Both the position numbers and the translations under genes were made by a program. The notes beneath the pieces were generated by a model that saw only the letters and a program-made list of their open reading frames with translations, was not told where the DNA came from and ran no database searches. Of a stretch of 8,373 nucleotides of DNA, positions 1 to 6,286 are shown in pieces (position 1 is the stretch's first letter; every line of letters starts with the position of its first letter). Origin of the DNA: Hyphomicrobiales bacterium. GTDB lineage: Bacteria; Pseudomonadota; Alphaproteobacteria; Rhizobiales; Xanthobacteraceae. The stretch lies in NCBI GenBank assembly GCA_021730825.1, contig JAKFYO010000111.1:1-8373 (forward strand), written 5' to 3'.

Positions 1-1
1 C

Positions 2-442
2 TCCATGCTGAACATCGTGATCGGCGAGCTGCGTGAAAAACTCGGAATGCTTGCGGTTACCACGGCTTGGCATCGCTTCGGCTATCCCGCTGGATTGTTC
101 GATGAGGCCGAGCGCATTCACGGCATTCACGGCGGCGAGATTGAAACGTCTCTGATGCTTGCGTTTGCGCCGGACAAGGTGCGGATGGAGAAGCTCGACA
201 ACTACGTTCCTGCGACGGTGGGGATGGAAAAAGAATTCAAATATCTTCGCGCGGTGACGCCCGCCGGCTTTGGCTGGATGACGCAGGATTTGCAGGAGAG
301 CGGCGCGCTCGGAAATGCAAAGGCGGCAACGAAAGAGAAGGGCGAGAAGGCCGCTGATTACGGCGCGCGCGCGTTCATCTCGCTGCTTGAGGACATGCAG
401 CGCTTCGACCTGAAGCGGCTGAAAAAAGGCCCGTTAGGCTAA
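2..442 (+). CDS. Creatininase-family amidohydrolase, C-terminal part (5' end outside window)
   Basis: This is the C-terminal ~146 residues of a creatininase / creatinine amidohydrolase family protein, a cytoplasmic metal-dependent enzyme family acting on cyclic or linear amides. The frame is open to the left edge, so the first in-window ATG (position 5) is very probably internal. The visible part carries the family's late hallmark: a segment rich in Gly and His followed by HGGEIETSLML about 42 residues in, where His and Glu are expected metal ligands and ET is a conserved pair, then the typical stretch 'PDKVRMEKL'. The N-terminal metal-binding motifs (the E-x-H and GGHGGN-type region) lie upstream and cannot be checked. 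Family members differ in substrate (creatinine, formamides, cofactor precursors), so the substrate is unknown. The gene ends in TAA and converges on the TRAP operon, with a palindromic repeat in between. Confidence 0.85.
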   Translation, partial: SMLNIVIGELREKLGMLAVTTAWHRFGYPAGLFDEAERIHGIHGGEIETSLMLAFAPDKVRMEKLDNYVPATVGMEKEFKYLRAVTPAGFGWMTQDLQESGALGNAKAATKEKGEKAADYGARAFISLLEDMQRFDLKRLKKGPLG

Positions 443-453
443 TTTATTTCTGC

Positions 454-498
454 GCGTGATCTTGTCCGAAAACCGGTGCCCACTTTTCGGGATCATGC
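454..498. repeat. REP-like imperfect palindrome between convergent genes
   Basis: An imperfect inverted repeat fills most of the gap between the creatininase stop and the DUF1850 stop. The outer arms are GCGTGATC (454-461) and GATCATGC (491-498). The inner arms are TCCGAAAA (465-472) and TTTTCGGG (484-491 region), around a centre containing ACCGGT. A three-base asymmetry (TTG) separates outer and inner left arms. From memory, closely similar sequences recur between genes in many Rhizobiales genomes, so I call it a dispersed REP-like element; copy number cannot be tested here. Its position between two gene ends means its RNA hairpin could serve as a two-way terminator or 3'-end stabiliser, although there is no clear T-run after either arm. 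Confidence 0.65.
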
Positions 499-499
499 C

Positions 500-865
500 C
501 TACTCACACAGCGACAGCGTCACCGGGTCTGCATTCGGCGGCAGGTAATCGCCCATCGGCTTGCATGCGCCGTTCTGGCAGACATTCCAGTCGGCGGTAA
601 CGCCTGAGCGGCGCAACACTACTTCCTTCACCGGCACCCAGTGCGGCCGATAGCTGTAGACACCGTTCTTCAGTTTCGCGCCCGGCGGCGGCTCCATGCC
701 GGCGCCAGAGCCTTTCACGCGGGACTCAATGATGGCGATGCCCGCGGGATGCGCGCGCCAGTCTTCTTCCCATTGCACTTTCTCGACCGAATGCATCCAG
801 GAAAGCGTAATGGCGGCGGCGAGTTTTACAACTACGCCGCCGCCAGCAAGACAGATAATGCTCAT
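500..865 (-). CDS. DUF1850-type small protein of the TRAP operon
   Basis: A 121-residue protein that matches, by recall, the DUF1850 family found next to TAXI-type fused TRAP permeases; its biochemical role is not established. Visible features are an N-terminal hydrophobic stretch (about residues 3-23, a signal anchor or uncleaved signal), then W/H-S-V-E and W-x-E-x-W motifs, a central RVKGSGAGMEPPPGAK block typical of the family, and a C-terminal half with cysteines in NVCQNGACKPMGDY plus a Cys one residue before the end. The start at 865 is chosen because its ATG overlaps the permease TGA as ATGA, a mark of translational coupling. The frame stays open to an ATG at 907, but that start would overlap the permease by 46 bases and add no family-like sequence. 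The protein probably sits at or outside the inner membrane and assists the transporter; that is inference. Confidence 0.82.
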   Translation of the reverse strand: MSIICLAGGGVVVKLAAAITLSWMHSVEKVQWEEDWRAHPAGIAIIESRVKGSGAGMEPPPGAKLKNGVYSYRPHWVPVKEVVLRRSGVTADWNVCQNGACKPMGDYLPPNADPVTLSLCE

Positions 866-3204
866 GCAGTTCTGGTTCGCGCCGCGGGCTTTCGGCGCGT
901 CGTCCACCAGTGATAGGCGACAAACGCTATGCCGAGCGCGAAGCCGATTTCATCGGTCAGCGGGATCGCCGCCACAAGGAATACTGCGGCGATGAAAGCC
1001 CAAGCGCGTTGCCACAACGGTACGGCAGCGAACAGATGGCCGACTGCCACGACGCCCCACAAAGTGACTGCAAAGGTCGCTTTGACGCAGATGTACACGA
1101 CAGCGATCCAGTAGTTTGCGCCGTCCAGACCCGCGACCGGTTGCAGCATGAGTTGCGGAGCGTAAACGGCCATATAGGGGACAATGAATCCAGGCAGCGC
1201 GATCAGGATCGCTTTCATCGCGACCGCGAATCCGCTGACGCGTGCCATGGGCGCCGCCGCGAAAGCGGCAAGCGCTACCGGCGGCGTCAGGTCCGCCATG
1301 ATGCCGAAGTAGAAGACAAACATGTGCGAGACGATCAGCGGCACATCGAGCTTGAGCAGAATCGGTGCCGCCAGCGACGAGGTGATGATGTAGTTCGGGA
1401 TCGTCGGAATGCCCATGCCAAGGATCAGGCTGAAGATCATCGTCAGCACGAGCGCTAGGAACAAACTTTCCTTGCCGATCGAGATCATCCAGGTGCCGAC
1501 GATGGTGCCGAGGCCGGTGAGCGTCATCGTGCCGATCACGATGCCGACAACGGCGCAGGCAAGACCGACGGAAAGCGCCTGACGTGCGCCGTCTGCCATT
1601 GCTTCACGGCAGGCAAGTAATGCTTCTCGTCCTCGCGCCTGGAATGCGCTCCATACGATCATTCCTGCAAGAAGGACGAGTACGAAGACAACGCTCATCC
1701 AAAGTGCGGTTGCGGCGAGAACGCCGAGCACGACCCAGAACACCACGCGAAAGGCGAGGTCGCGCATGCCGCTCGCCAGCGTGATGCCGAGCATAAGGAG
1801 GGCGGTCAGCGAGAGTCCGACGGCCCCGGCAAAGAGCGGCGTGTAGCCTGCGAAAAGCAGATACACGAGCACGACGAGCGGAAGAATCAGGAACCAGTTG
1901 TTGCGGATTTCGTCCAAAGCACTCGGCAGTTGATTGCGCGGCAGGCCCTTCAGGCCACGGCGGCCAGCTTCGAGATGTACCGACCAGAAGCAGGCAAGGA
2001 AATACAGCAGCGCCGGTATGATCGCGGCCTGCACGATGTCGGAGTAAGGACGGTCGATAGTTTCGGCCATGATGAAGGCGACCGCGCCCATCACCGGCGG
2101 CATGATCTGGCCGCCCATCGAGGAGGTCGCTTCGACGCCGCCTGCGTAAGCGGCGGGGAAGCCAAAGCGCTTCATCAGCGGAATCGTGAACTGTCCGGAA
2201 GCGACGACATTCGCGATGCCCGAACCGGAAACCGTGCCCATCAACGCGGAGGACGCGACGCAAACCTTGCCGGGGCCGCCCTGCGAGCCGCCGAACACCG
2301 CCATCGACAACTCGTTGAAAAAACGGATGACGCCCGCGCGCTCCATGAAGGAGCCGAACAGGATGAAGAGGAAGATGTAGGTCGCAGAAACCAGCGTCGG
2401 CACGCCATAGATGCCTTCGGTGCCGAACGCCATGTGCTCGATCACCTGTTCATAGGAGTAGCCGCGGTGATTGAGCGGCGCGGGCAGGTAGTTGCCGAAC
2501 AGCGTATAGGCCAGCGCAATGCCGCAGACGATCGCGATCGCCGAGCCCATAATGCGCCAAACCATGAAGAACAGAATCGCAATCGAGATGGTACCGACCA
2601 CAAGGTCGAACTCGTTCAAGAAACCGGAGCGGTCGATCAGCGGCAAATAGAACTGCCATTGATAAAAGCCGACCAAAAATCCCAGTACGCCAATGATCCA
2701 CATGGCAATCTTGAAGGCGCGACTCTCGAATGAATTTGCGAGCATTGCGCCGCCAAGCAACGTCAGGAAGCCAACGTGAATCGCGCGCACGACCTGGCTC
2801 GGCACACCACCCGCAAATTCCGCCACGAGTTCGACCGCGCCTAACACGGCAAGGAAGCCGGCTAGATGAACGAATGCAAAACGATGATGCCAGGCCAGGT
2901 AAGCGAGATAGCCAAGCCAGATTAAGAGCCCCGCGCGAATTAAGAACAGAAGATCAAGACCCTTCACCGAGGCGAAGAAATCTTTATCCAGCGGCACACC
3001 GAAGGAGGTGATGATCTGAAAAATCGAAAAAGCGATGGCAATGTAAAAGACCACGCTGCCAAGCCAGCCTTTGCCCCAATCAAGGTTCAGATGCCCCGCG
3101 ACGTCATCGACGACGGTCGTGCTGGGTTGATTCATCGCCTCGGCGATGGAACGCTTTTTCTTCGGCTTCGGCTTTACCGTCGCGACCTTCTTTTTCTTCG
3201 CCAT
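862..3204 (-). CDS. TRAP transporter fused permease (DctQ-DctM, TAXI type)
   Basis: A 780-residue polytopic inner-membrane protein, the permease of a TRAP (tripartite ATP-independent periplasmic) importer in which small DctQ-like and large DctM-like subunits are fused (COG4666 type). These use a sodium or proton gradient to take up small organic acids delivered by a periplasmic receptor. Residues 1-18 are very lysine-rich and presumably cytoplasmic. Spans in about 48-240 form the DctQ-like part. The DctM core begins near residue 270 and has the hallmark GGSQGGPGKVC (305-315) and GGVEATSSMGGQIMPP (355-370). A second core half contains LGMGIPTIPNYI (595-606) and MADLTPPVALAAFAA (636-650). The C-terminal ~90 residues add further spans, as in longer members. 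The start is preceded by a G-run (3211-3216) six bases upstream as ribosome site. It lies between the TAXI receptor gene and the coupled DUF1850 gene. The substrate is unknown. Confidence 0.93.
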   Translation of the reverse strand: MAKKKKVATVKPKPKKKRSIAEAMNQPSTTVVDDVAGHLNLDWGKGWLGSVVFYIAIAFSIFQIITSFGVPLDKDFFASVKGLDLLFLIRAGLLIWLGYLAYLAWHHRFAFVHLAGFLAVLGAVELVAEFAGGVPSQVVRAIHVGFLTLLGGAMLANSFESRAFKIAMWIIGVLGFLVGFYQWQFYLPLIDRSGFLNEFDLVVGTISIAILFFMVWRIMGSAIAIVCGIALAYTLFGNYLPAPLNHRGYSYEQVIEHMAFGTEGIYGVPTLVSATYIFLFILFGSFMERAGVIRFFNELSMAVFGGSQGGPGKVCVASSALMGTVSGSGIANVVASGQFTIPLMKRFGFPAAYAGGVEATSSMGGQIMPPVMGAVAFIMAETIDRPYSDIVQAAIIPALLYFLACFWSVHLEAGRRGLKGLPRNQLPSALDEIRNNWFLILPLVVLVYLLFAGYTPLFAGAVGLSLTALLMLGITLASGMRDLAFRVVFWVVLGVLAATALWMSVVFVLVLLAGMIVWSAFQARGREALLACREAMADGARQALSVGLACAVVGIVIGTMTLTGLGTIVGTWMISIGKESLFLALVLTMIFSLILGMGIPTIPNYIITSSLAAPILLKLDVPLIVSHMFVFYFGIMADLTPPVALAAFAAAPMARVSGFAVAMKAILIALPGFIVPYMAVYAPQLMLQPVAGLDGANYWIAVVYICVKATFAVTLWGVVAVGHLFAAVPLWQRAWAFIAAVFLVAAIPLTDEIGFALGIAFVAYHWWTTRRKPAARTRTA

Positions 3205-3259
3205 GATTATCCCCCCGGACGCACGTTTACACTGGCGTTATTCGCGTTCTAGAAAAGCA

Positions 3260-3290
3260 AAACGGCCCGCGTTCGTCACGCGGGCCGTTT
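3260..3290 (-). terminator. Strong hairpin with T-rich tail between receptor and permease genes
   Basis: A perfect 12-base-pair stem (AAACGGCCCGCG against CGCGGGCCGTTT) with a seven-base loop (3272-3278) begins 11 bases after the receptor stop codon on the minus strand. The strand then continues T-GC-TTTT-CT, resembling an intrinsic terminator with an interrupted T-tract. Because the permease gene lies just downstream in the same direction, the element most likely ends part of the transcripts, or protects the 3' end of the receptor mRNA, so that receptor is made in excess over permease. Such receptor excess is common for binding-protein-dependent transporters. Its action here is inference; the hairpin itself is plain in the sequence. 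Confidence 0.75.
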
Positions 3291-3301
3291 CGTTGCGAGG
3301 C

Positions 3302-4258
3302 TTAGCCGCCTACACCTTTTTCCTTGAAGTACTTCGCGGCACCCGGATGCAGCGGAACCGGCGAATCCTTGCCGGCTGTTTCCATCTTGATCGAGCGCGC
3401 GGCCGCATGCGCTGCGATCAGTTCGGGAATGTTATCAAAGACGGCCTTGGTCATCTGATAGACGGCGTCGTCAGAGAGGTCTGAGCGTGTCACCAGATAA
3501 TTCTGTACGAGCGCGGCGTTCACCGCGGTCGTCTGACCCTGATAGGTGTTTGCAGGGATGACGCCGGCCTGGAACGGAGGTCCGGCTTTAGCCACCACTG
3601 CCGCCGGAATTTCGACGACGATAATTTCGACCGAGTTCGCTAGGTCCTTGATCGAAGCCACGCCTAGGCCGGCCGACTGCAAGGTCGCGTCGAGTTGACG
3701 GTTCTTGATGAGTTCGACCGATTCTGCGAACGGCAGATATTCGAGCTTGCCGAGGTTCTCATACTTGATGCCGGCGGCGGCGAGGATCGCTCGTGCGTTA
3801 AGCTCGGTGCCGGATTTCGGCGCGCCGACCGACAGACGCTTGCCCTTGAGATCGGCGAGCGTCTTGATGCCGCTTTCCTTCGCGGCGACTATCTGAATGT
3901 AGTTCGGATAGATCGCGCCGACGACGCGGAGCTTATCCAATTTACCGCGGAAGCCCGCGTCGGCGTCGCCAGCCCAACCCTGCGCAAGCGAGTCGCCGAG
4001 CGTGAAAGCGATTTCACCCTTGCCGGCTTGCAGCAGGTTGAGATTTTCGACCGAAGCCTTGGTGGCCTGCACCGAAGGACGCGAGTCCTTGATCTTGTCG
4101 GTGAAAATTTTCGAGATGGCGACGCCGAGCGGATAATAAACGCCCGCGGTGCCGCCGGTCAGTACGTTGATGAAATTCTGCGCCTGTGCTGCGACCGGCG
4201 CCATTGCGAAAGCCGCGGCAACGGCGACTACGCGTGCGAACTTGCGTCCGAAGATCAT
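3302..4258 (-). CDS. TAXI-family TRAP transporter solute-binding protein
   Basis: A 318-residue periplasmic receptor of the TAXI (TRAP-associated extracytoplasmic immunogenic) family, which delivers substrate to the fused permease encoded next. It has a clear Sec signal peptide: basic GRKFAR at residues 4-9, a hydrophobic alanine/valine core, and a probable cut after AQA at residue 26. The mature protein opens with the family hallmark TGGTAGVYYPLG (34-45), followed by 'ATKASVENLNLL' and 'LGDSLAQGW' segments expected in the first lobe, and 'LKGKRLSVGAPKSGTELNAR' in the hinge/second lobe. The start at 4258 is preferred because GGGAGG lies eight bases upstream and the signal peptide begins there; an ATG at 4294 would add 12 residues ahead of it. 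TAXI receptors with known ligands bind glutamate- or 2-oxoglutarate-like acids, but the ligand cannot be read from this sequence. Confidence 0.93.
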   Translation of the reverse strand: MIFGRKFARVVAVAAAFAMAPVAAQAQNFINVLTGGTAGVYYPLGVAISKIFTDKIKDSRPSVQATKASVENLNLLQAGKGEIAFTLGDSLAQGWAGDADAGFRGKLDKLRVVGAIYPNYIQIVAAKESGIKTLADLKGKRLSVGAPKSGTELNARAILAAAGIKYENLGKLEYLPFAESVELIKNRQLDATLQSAGLGVASIKDLANSVEIIVVEIPAAVVAKAGPPFQAGVIPANTYQGQTTAVNAALVQNYLVTRSDLSDDAVYQMTKAVFDNIPELIAAHAAARSIKMETAGKDSPVPLHPGAAKYFKEKGVGG

Positions 4259-4263
4259 TCCGA

Positions 4264-4272
4264 TTTCCTCCC
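4264..4272 (-). promoter_or_regulatory. Ribosome binding site that fixes the TAXI receptor start
   Basis: Read on the minus strand this is GGGAGGAAA, a near-ideal Shine-Dalgarno sequence whose GGAGG core ends eight bases before the ATG at 4258. It lies inside the longer open frame that begins at 4294 and so argues for the shorter protein. It is the best ribosome site in the window and fits the idea that the receptor is the most highly made product of its operon. Confidence 0.8.
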
Positions 4273-4412
4273 AGAAGTTATGTATTCCAACCATCTTATT
4301 TGCTTGGCTGGTTTTTAGGGCGAGTCCCTTAGCGGGTAGCGGGTGGAAACGCGAGCGAAAATATTCCGGTCAAAGCCGAAAAAAGGCAGATGGCCGCGAC
4401 GTTGCCTGCCGC

Positions 4413-4441
4413 TTTGCAGCAATGCCAAGAATTGATATAAT
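4413..4441 (+). promoter_or_regulatory. Sigma-70-type promoter of the metal-transport block
   Basis: A perfect -10 hexamer TATAAT (4436-4441) is preceded, at the ideal 17-base spacing, by TTTGCA (4413-4418), which matches four of six -35 bases. It lies in the only divergent gap of the window and points at the histidine-rich small gene and the ABC genes. Transcription would be expected to start about six or seven bases after the -10, that is at or next to the ATG at 4448, so the message would have little or no leader. The -10 lies inside the Zur-box-like palindrome, so a bound repressor would block RNA polymerase. Confidence 0.65.
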
Positions 4442-4449
4442 GTAACAAT
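4431..4449. promoter_or_regulatory. Candidate Zur (zinc uptake regulator) operator
   Basis: The 19-base sequence ATTGATATAATGTAACAAT is an imperfect palindrome: 14 of 18 non-central positions agree with its own reverse complement. On the minus strand it reads as TTGTTACATTATATCAA in its middle 17 bases, matching 12 of the 16 defined positions of the TGTTATA-n-TATAACA type operator known for proteobacterial Zur (with flanking A and T). It covers the whole -10 hexamer and ends on the first two bases of the ATG at 4448. Together with the downstream ABC importer and COG0523 GTPase this supports zinc-responsive repression. A related Fur-family protein such as Mur or Irr cannot be excluded, and no regulator gene is in the window. 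Confidence 0.6.
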
Positions 4450-4603
4450 GCATAGCCCTCACGATCACGCGCATTCCCACGCTCGGCCGCCCGTGGTGCA
4501 GACAGGAATTTCGCTGCTGCGGCTTTCCGCTGCGGTGCGATTGAGCATTGCTTTCGCATTCTCCGCGCTGATCTGGGTCATCGTTTATCTCGTCGTGCGC
4601 TAG
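4448..4603 (+). CDS. Small histidine-rich single-span membrane protein
   Basis: A 51-residue reading frame ending in TAG 14 bases before the ABC ATPase start. The first 11 residues, MHSPHDHAHSH, contain five histidines and one aspartate, a likely metal-binding patch. After RPP comes a linker with SLLRLSAAVRL, then a hydrophobic span of about residues 32-50 with a terminal Arg. Basic residues at 13, 25 and 31 precede the span, which would favour a cytoplasmic N-terminus, but this is weak evidence. There is no Shine-Dalgarno sequence; the promoter -10 ends six bases before the ATG, so translation is probably leaderless. It is first in the metal block and shares its candidate Zur control. I do not recognise a named family. 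It could be an accessory subunit or zinc sensor/buffer of the importer, or a translated leader coupling expression of the ATPase gene. Confidence 0.65.
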   Translation: MHSPHDHAHSHARPPVVQTGISLLRLSAAVRLSIAFAFSALIWVIVYLVVR

Positions 4604-4617
4604 GCGCAGGAAACAGC

Positions 4618-5358
4618 ATGGCAACCGCACTTGGATTTCAAAATTTAACGCTTGGCTATGACCGGCATCCCGCGGTGCATCATCTCAGCGGAGAGATCGG
4701 CGAGGGCACGCTGCTTGCAGTCGTTGGCCCGAACGGTGCCGGCAAGTCGACATTGCTCAAGGGCATCGTGGGTGTGCTGCGTCCGCTCGGCGGAAAAATT
4801 TCGCGTAACGATGTGAATGCGCGGGACATCGCTTATCTTCCGCAGATCGCGGAAATCGACCGGAGTTTTCCCATCTCGGTTTACGATCTGGTCGCGATGG
4901 GATTGTGGAAACGCGCTGGTCTGCTCGGCGGTATCGGTGCGAAGGATCGCGAGGAGATTGCGACCGCGATCGAGACCGTGGGCCTGCGCGGCTTCGAGCC
5001 TCGCGCGATCGGCACACTTTCAGGCGGACAGATGCAGCGGGCGCTGTTCGCGCGGCTGCTCTTGCAGGATGCGCGCGTGATCTTGCTCGACGAGCCGTTC
5101 GCCTCGCTCGACTCCAAGACCGTTGCGGATTTGCTCGAACTTGTGCATCGCTGGCACGGCGAGAAACGCACGGTAGTCGCGGTGCTGCACGACTTCGAAC
5201 TTGTCAGACAGCATTTTCCAGAAGCGCTGCTCTTGGCGCGCGAACCGGTGGCGTGGGGCAAAACTGCGGAAACGCTGTCTGCCGAAAATCTCTTGAAGGC
5301 GCGCCGCATGAGCGAAGCCTTCGACGACCGTGCCGGCATCTGCGAAGACGCGGCTTAA
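4618..5358 (+). CDS. Zinc/manganese-type ABC importer ATPase (ZnuC/AztA-like)
   Basis: A 246-residue cytoplasmic ATPase that powers metal uptake through the permease encoded next. All ABC motifs are intact: Walker A GPNGAGKST (37-45), Q-loop Gln76 in YLPQ, signature LSGGQMQR (134-141), Walker B VILLDEP (154-160), D-loop SLD (163-165) and switch His191 in VLHD. The sequence around PISVYDLVAMGLW (85-97) is typical of the metal-specific branch (COG1121). AGGAAA (4608-4613) sits four bases before the ATG. The gap to the preceding small gene is 14 bases and to the permease 9 bases, so they form an operon. The C-terminus is short and lacks an obvious histidine-rich zinc-sensing tail. Zinc is favoured over manganese or iron because of the operator and the COG0523 neighbour; the family alone does not decide the metal, so no gene symbol is assigned. 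Confidence 0.92.
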   Translation: MATALGFQNLTLGYDRHPAVHHLSGEIGEGTLLAVVGPNGAGKSTLLKGIVGVLRPLGGKISRNDVNARDIAYLPQIAEIDRSFPISVYDLVAMGLWKRAGLLGGIGAKDREEIATAIETVGLRGFEPRAIGTLSGGQMQRALFARLLLQDARVILLDEPFASLDSKTVADLLELVHRWHGEKRTVVAVLHDFELVRQHFPEALLLAREPVAWGKTAETLSAENLLKARRMSEAFDDRAGICEDAA

Positions 5359-5367
5359 ACAACTGCC

Positions 5368-6234
5368 ATGTACGACTTATTCATCGCGCCTTTTGCGGAA
5401 TTCGACTTCATGCGCCGCGCGCTCGCGGGTGTGATCATTCTTTCGCTCAGCGCGGCGCCTATCGGCATTTTCCTGATGCTCCGGCGCATGTCGCTCGCAG
5501 GCGACGTGATGGCGCACGCGATATTGCCGGGTGCGGCACTTGGCTTTCTTGTCGCGGGGTTGGATCTATTCGCAATGACGGTAGGCGGGATTGCCGCCGG
5601 TATCGCGGTCGCGGTGGCGGCGGGGCTGGTCGCGCGCTTCACTGAACTGAAAGAGGATGCAGCGCTCGCCGCGTTCTATCTGGTTTCGCTTGCGCTCGGC
5701 GTGACGCTGATCTCGCTCAAAGGATCGAATGTCGATCTCTTTCGCGTGTTGTTCGGCTCGGTGCTTGCGCTCGACAATCCGACGCTCCTCGTCATTGCGT
5801 CGTTCACGACCTTCAGCCTTTTTGCGCTTGCGCTGATCTGGCGGCCCTTGGTGCTCGAATGCGTCGATCCGGGTTTTCTGCGCTCGGTGAGCGGCTCCGG
5901 TACGGTTGTGCATCTTCTGTTTCTCTCGCTGGTCGTACTCAATCTCGTCGCGGCGTTTCACGCGCTCGGTACGCTTCTGGCGGTCGGCATGATGATGCTG
6001 CCGGCTGCTGCGGCGCGCTTCTGGACCCAGGATGTCACGCGTATGGCCGCGATTTCGGTTGCAATCGGCGTCGTTTCGGGTGTCGGCGGCCTGCTGGTTT
6101 CGTTCCACGCCAATCTGCCGACCGGACCCGCCGTCATTCTCGCCGCGGGCATCTTCTATGCGTTGTCGGTGGTGCTTGGCCCGGTGGGCGGTTTGCGCAA
6201 ACGCCTTACGCCAAGCCAGCATCTTGAGGCTTGA
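5368..6234 (+). CDS. Zinc/manganese-type ABC importer permease (ABC-3 family, ZnuB/AztB-like)
   Basis: A 288-residue inner-membrane protein of the ABC-3 family (COG1108), the channel subunit for the ATPase encoded just upstream. Hydrophobic segments throughout are consistent with the family's seven to nine spans. Conserved features include [20 protein letters not shown] (38-57), the D-x-x-x-H segment used in the family, and a C-terminal block [20 protein letters not shown] (about 199-218) that corresponds to the coupling and translocation region. The start MYDLFIAPF at 5368 lies 9 bases after the ATPase stop, and no clear ribosome site is visible, suggesting coupled translation. The length is normal. 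No periplasmic binding protein gene follows or precedes it in the window, although this importer class needs one. The metal is inferred to be zinc from context only. Confidence 0.92.
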   Translation: MYDLFIAPFAEFDFMRRALAGVIILSLSAAPIGIFLMLRRMSLAGDVMAHAILPGAALGFLVAGLDLFAMTVGGIAAGIAVAVAAGLVARFTELKEDAALAAFYLVSLALGVTLISLKGSNVDLFRVLFGSVLALDNPTLLVIASFTTFSLFALALIWRPLVLECVDPGFLRSVSGSGTVVHLLFLSLVVLNLVAAFHALGTLLAVGMMMLPAAAARFWTQDVTRMAAISVAIGVVSGVGGLLVSFHANLPTGPAVILAAGIFYALSVVLGPVGGLRKRLTPSQHLEA

Positions 6235-6259
6235 GCCTTCGGGTTTGCACCCCTATATC
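6231..6259 (+). promoter_or_regulatory. Possible weak internal promoter before the COG0523 gene
   Basis: TTGAGC (6231-6236, overlapping the permease stop codon) and TATATC (6254-6259) are spaced by 17 bases and match four of six bases each of the -35 and -10 consensus. The 52-base gap here is larger than the other gaps upstream, leaving room for separate control of the GTPase gene. No Zur-like palindrome is visible near it. Such matches are frequent by chance, so this is only a candidate. Confidence 0.25.
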
Positions 6260-6286
6260 CCGGCTTCAACGCTCACGAGCTTATTC

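Noticed and set aside
866..907. Upstream ATG (907) as start of the DUF1850 protein
   Set aside because: It would overlap the permease by 46 bases; the ATGA junction at 862-865 is the more usual arrangement and leaves a clean hydrophobic N-terminus.
1930..2733. Long plus-strand open frame of 267 codons opposite the permease gene
   Set aside because: It is antisense to a clear membrane-protein gene, is rich in Arg, Asp and His as expected of an opposite-strand shadow of GC-rich DNA, and shows no family-like motif.
4259..4294. Upstream ATG (4294) as start of the TAXI receptor
   Set aside because: The strong GGGAGG ribosome site lies between this ATG and 4258, and the signal peptide begins at 4258.
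4370..4630. Minus-strand open frames over the small His-rich gene (also 4329-4559)
   Set aside because: They run against a gene with a good promoter, have no ribosome site and no membrane or domain pattern; the plus-strand frame has the better support.
5566..6222. Minus-strand open frame of 218 codons opposite the ABC permease gene
   Set aside because: It is an extremely Arg/Glu/His-rich antisense frame of a hydrophobic gene, with no motif and no ribosome site.
6032..6286. Upstream extension of the GTPase frame into the permease gene
   Set aside because: The extension overlaps the conserved end of the permease and has no family-like sequence; family members start just before the P-loop as at 6287.
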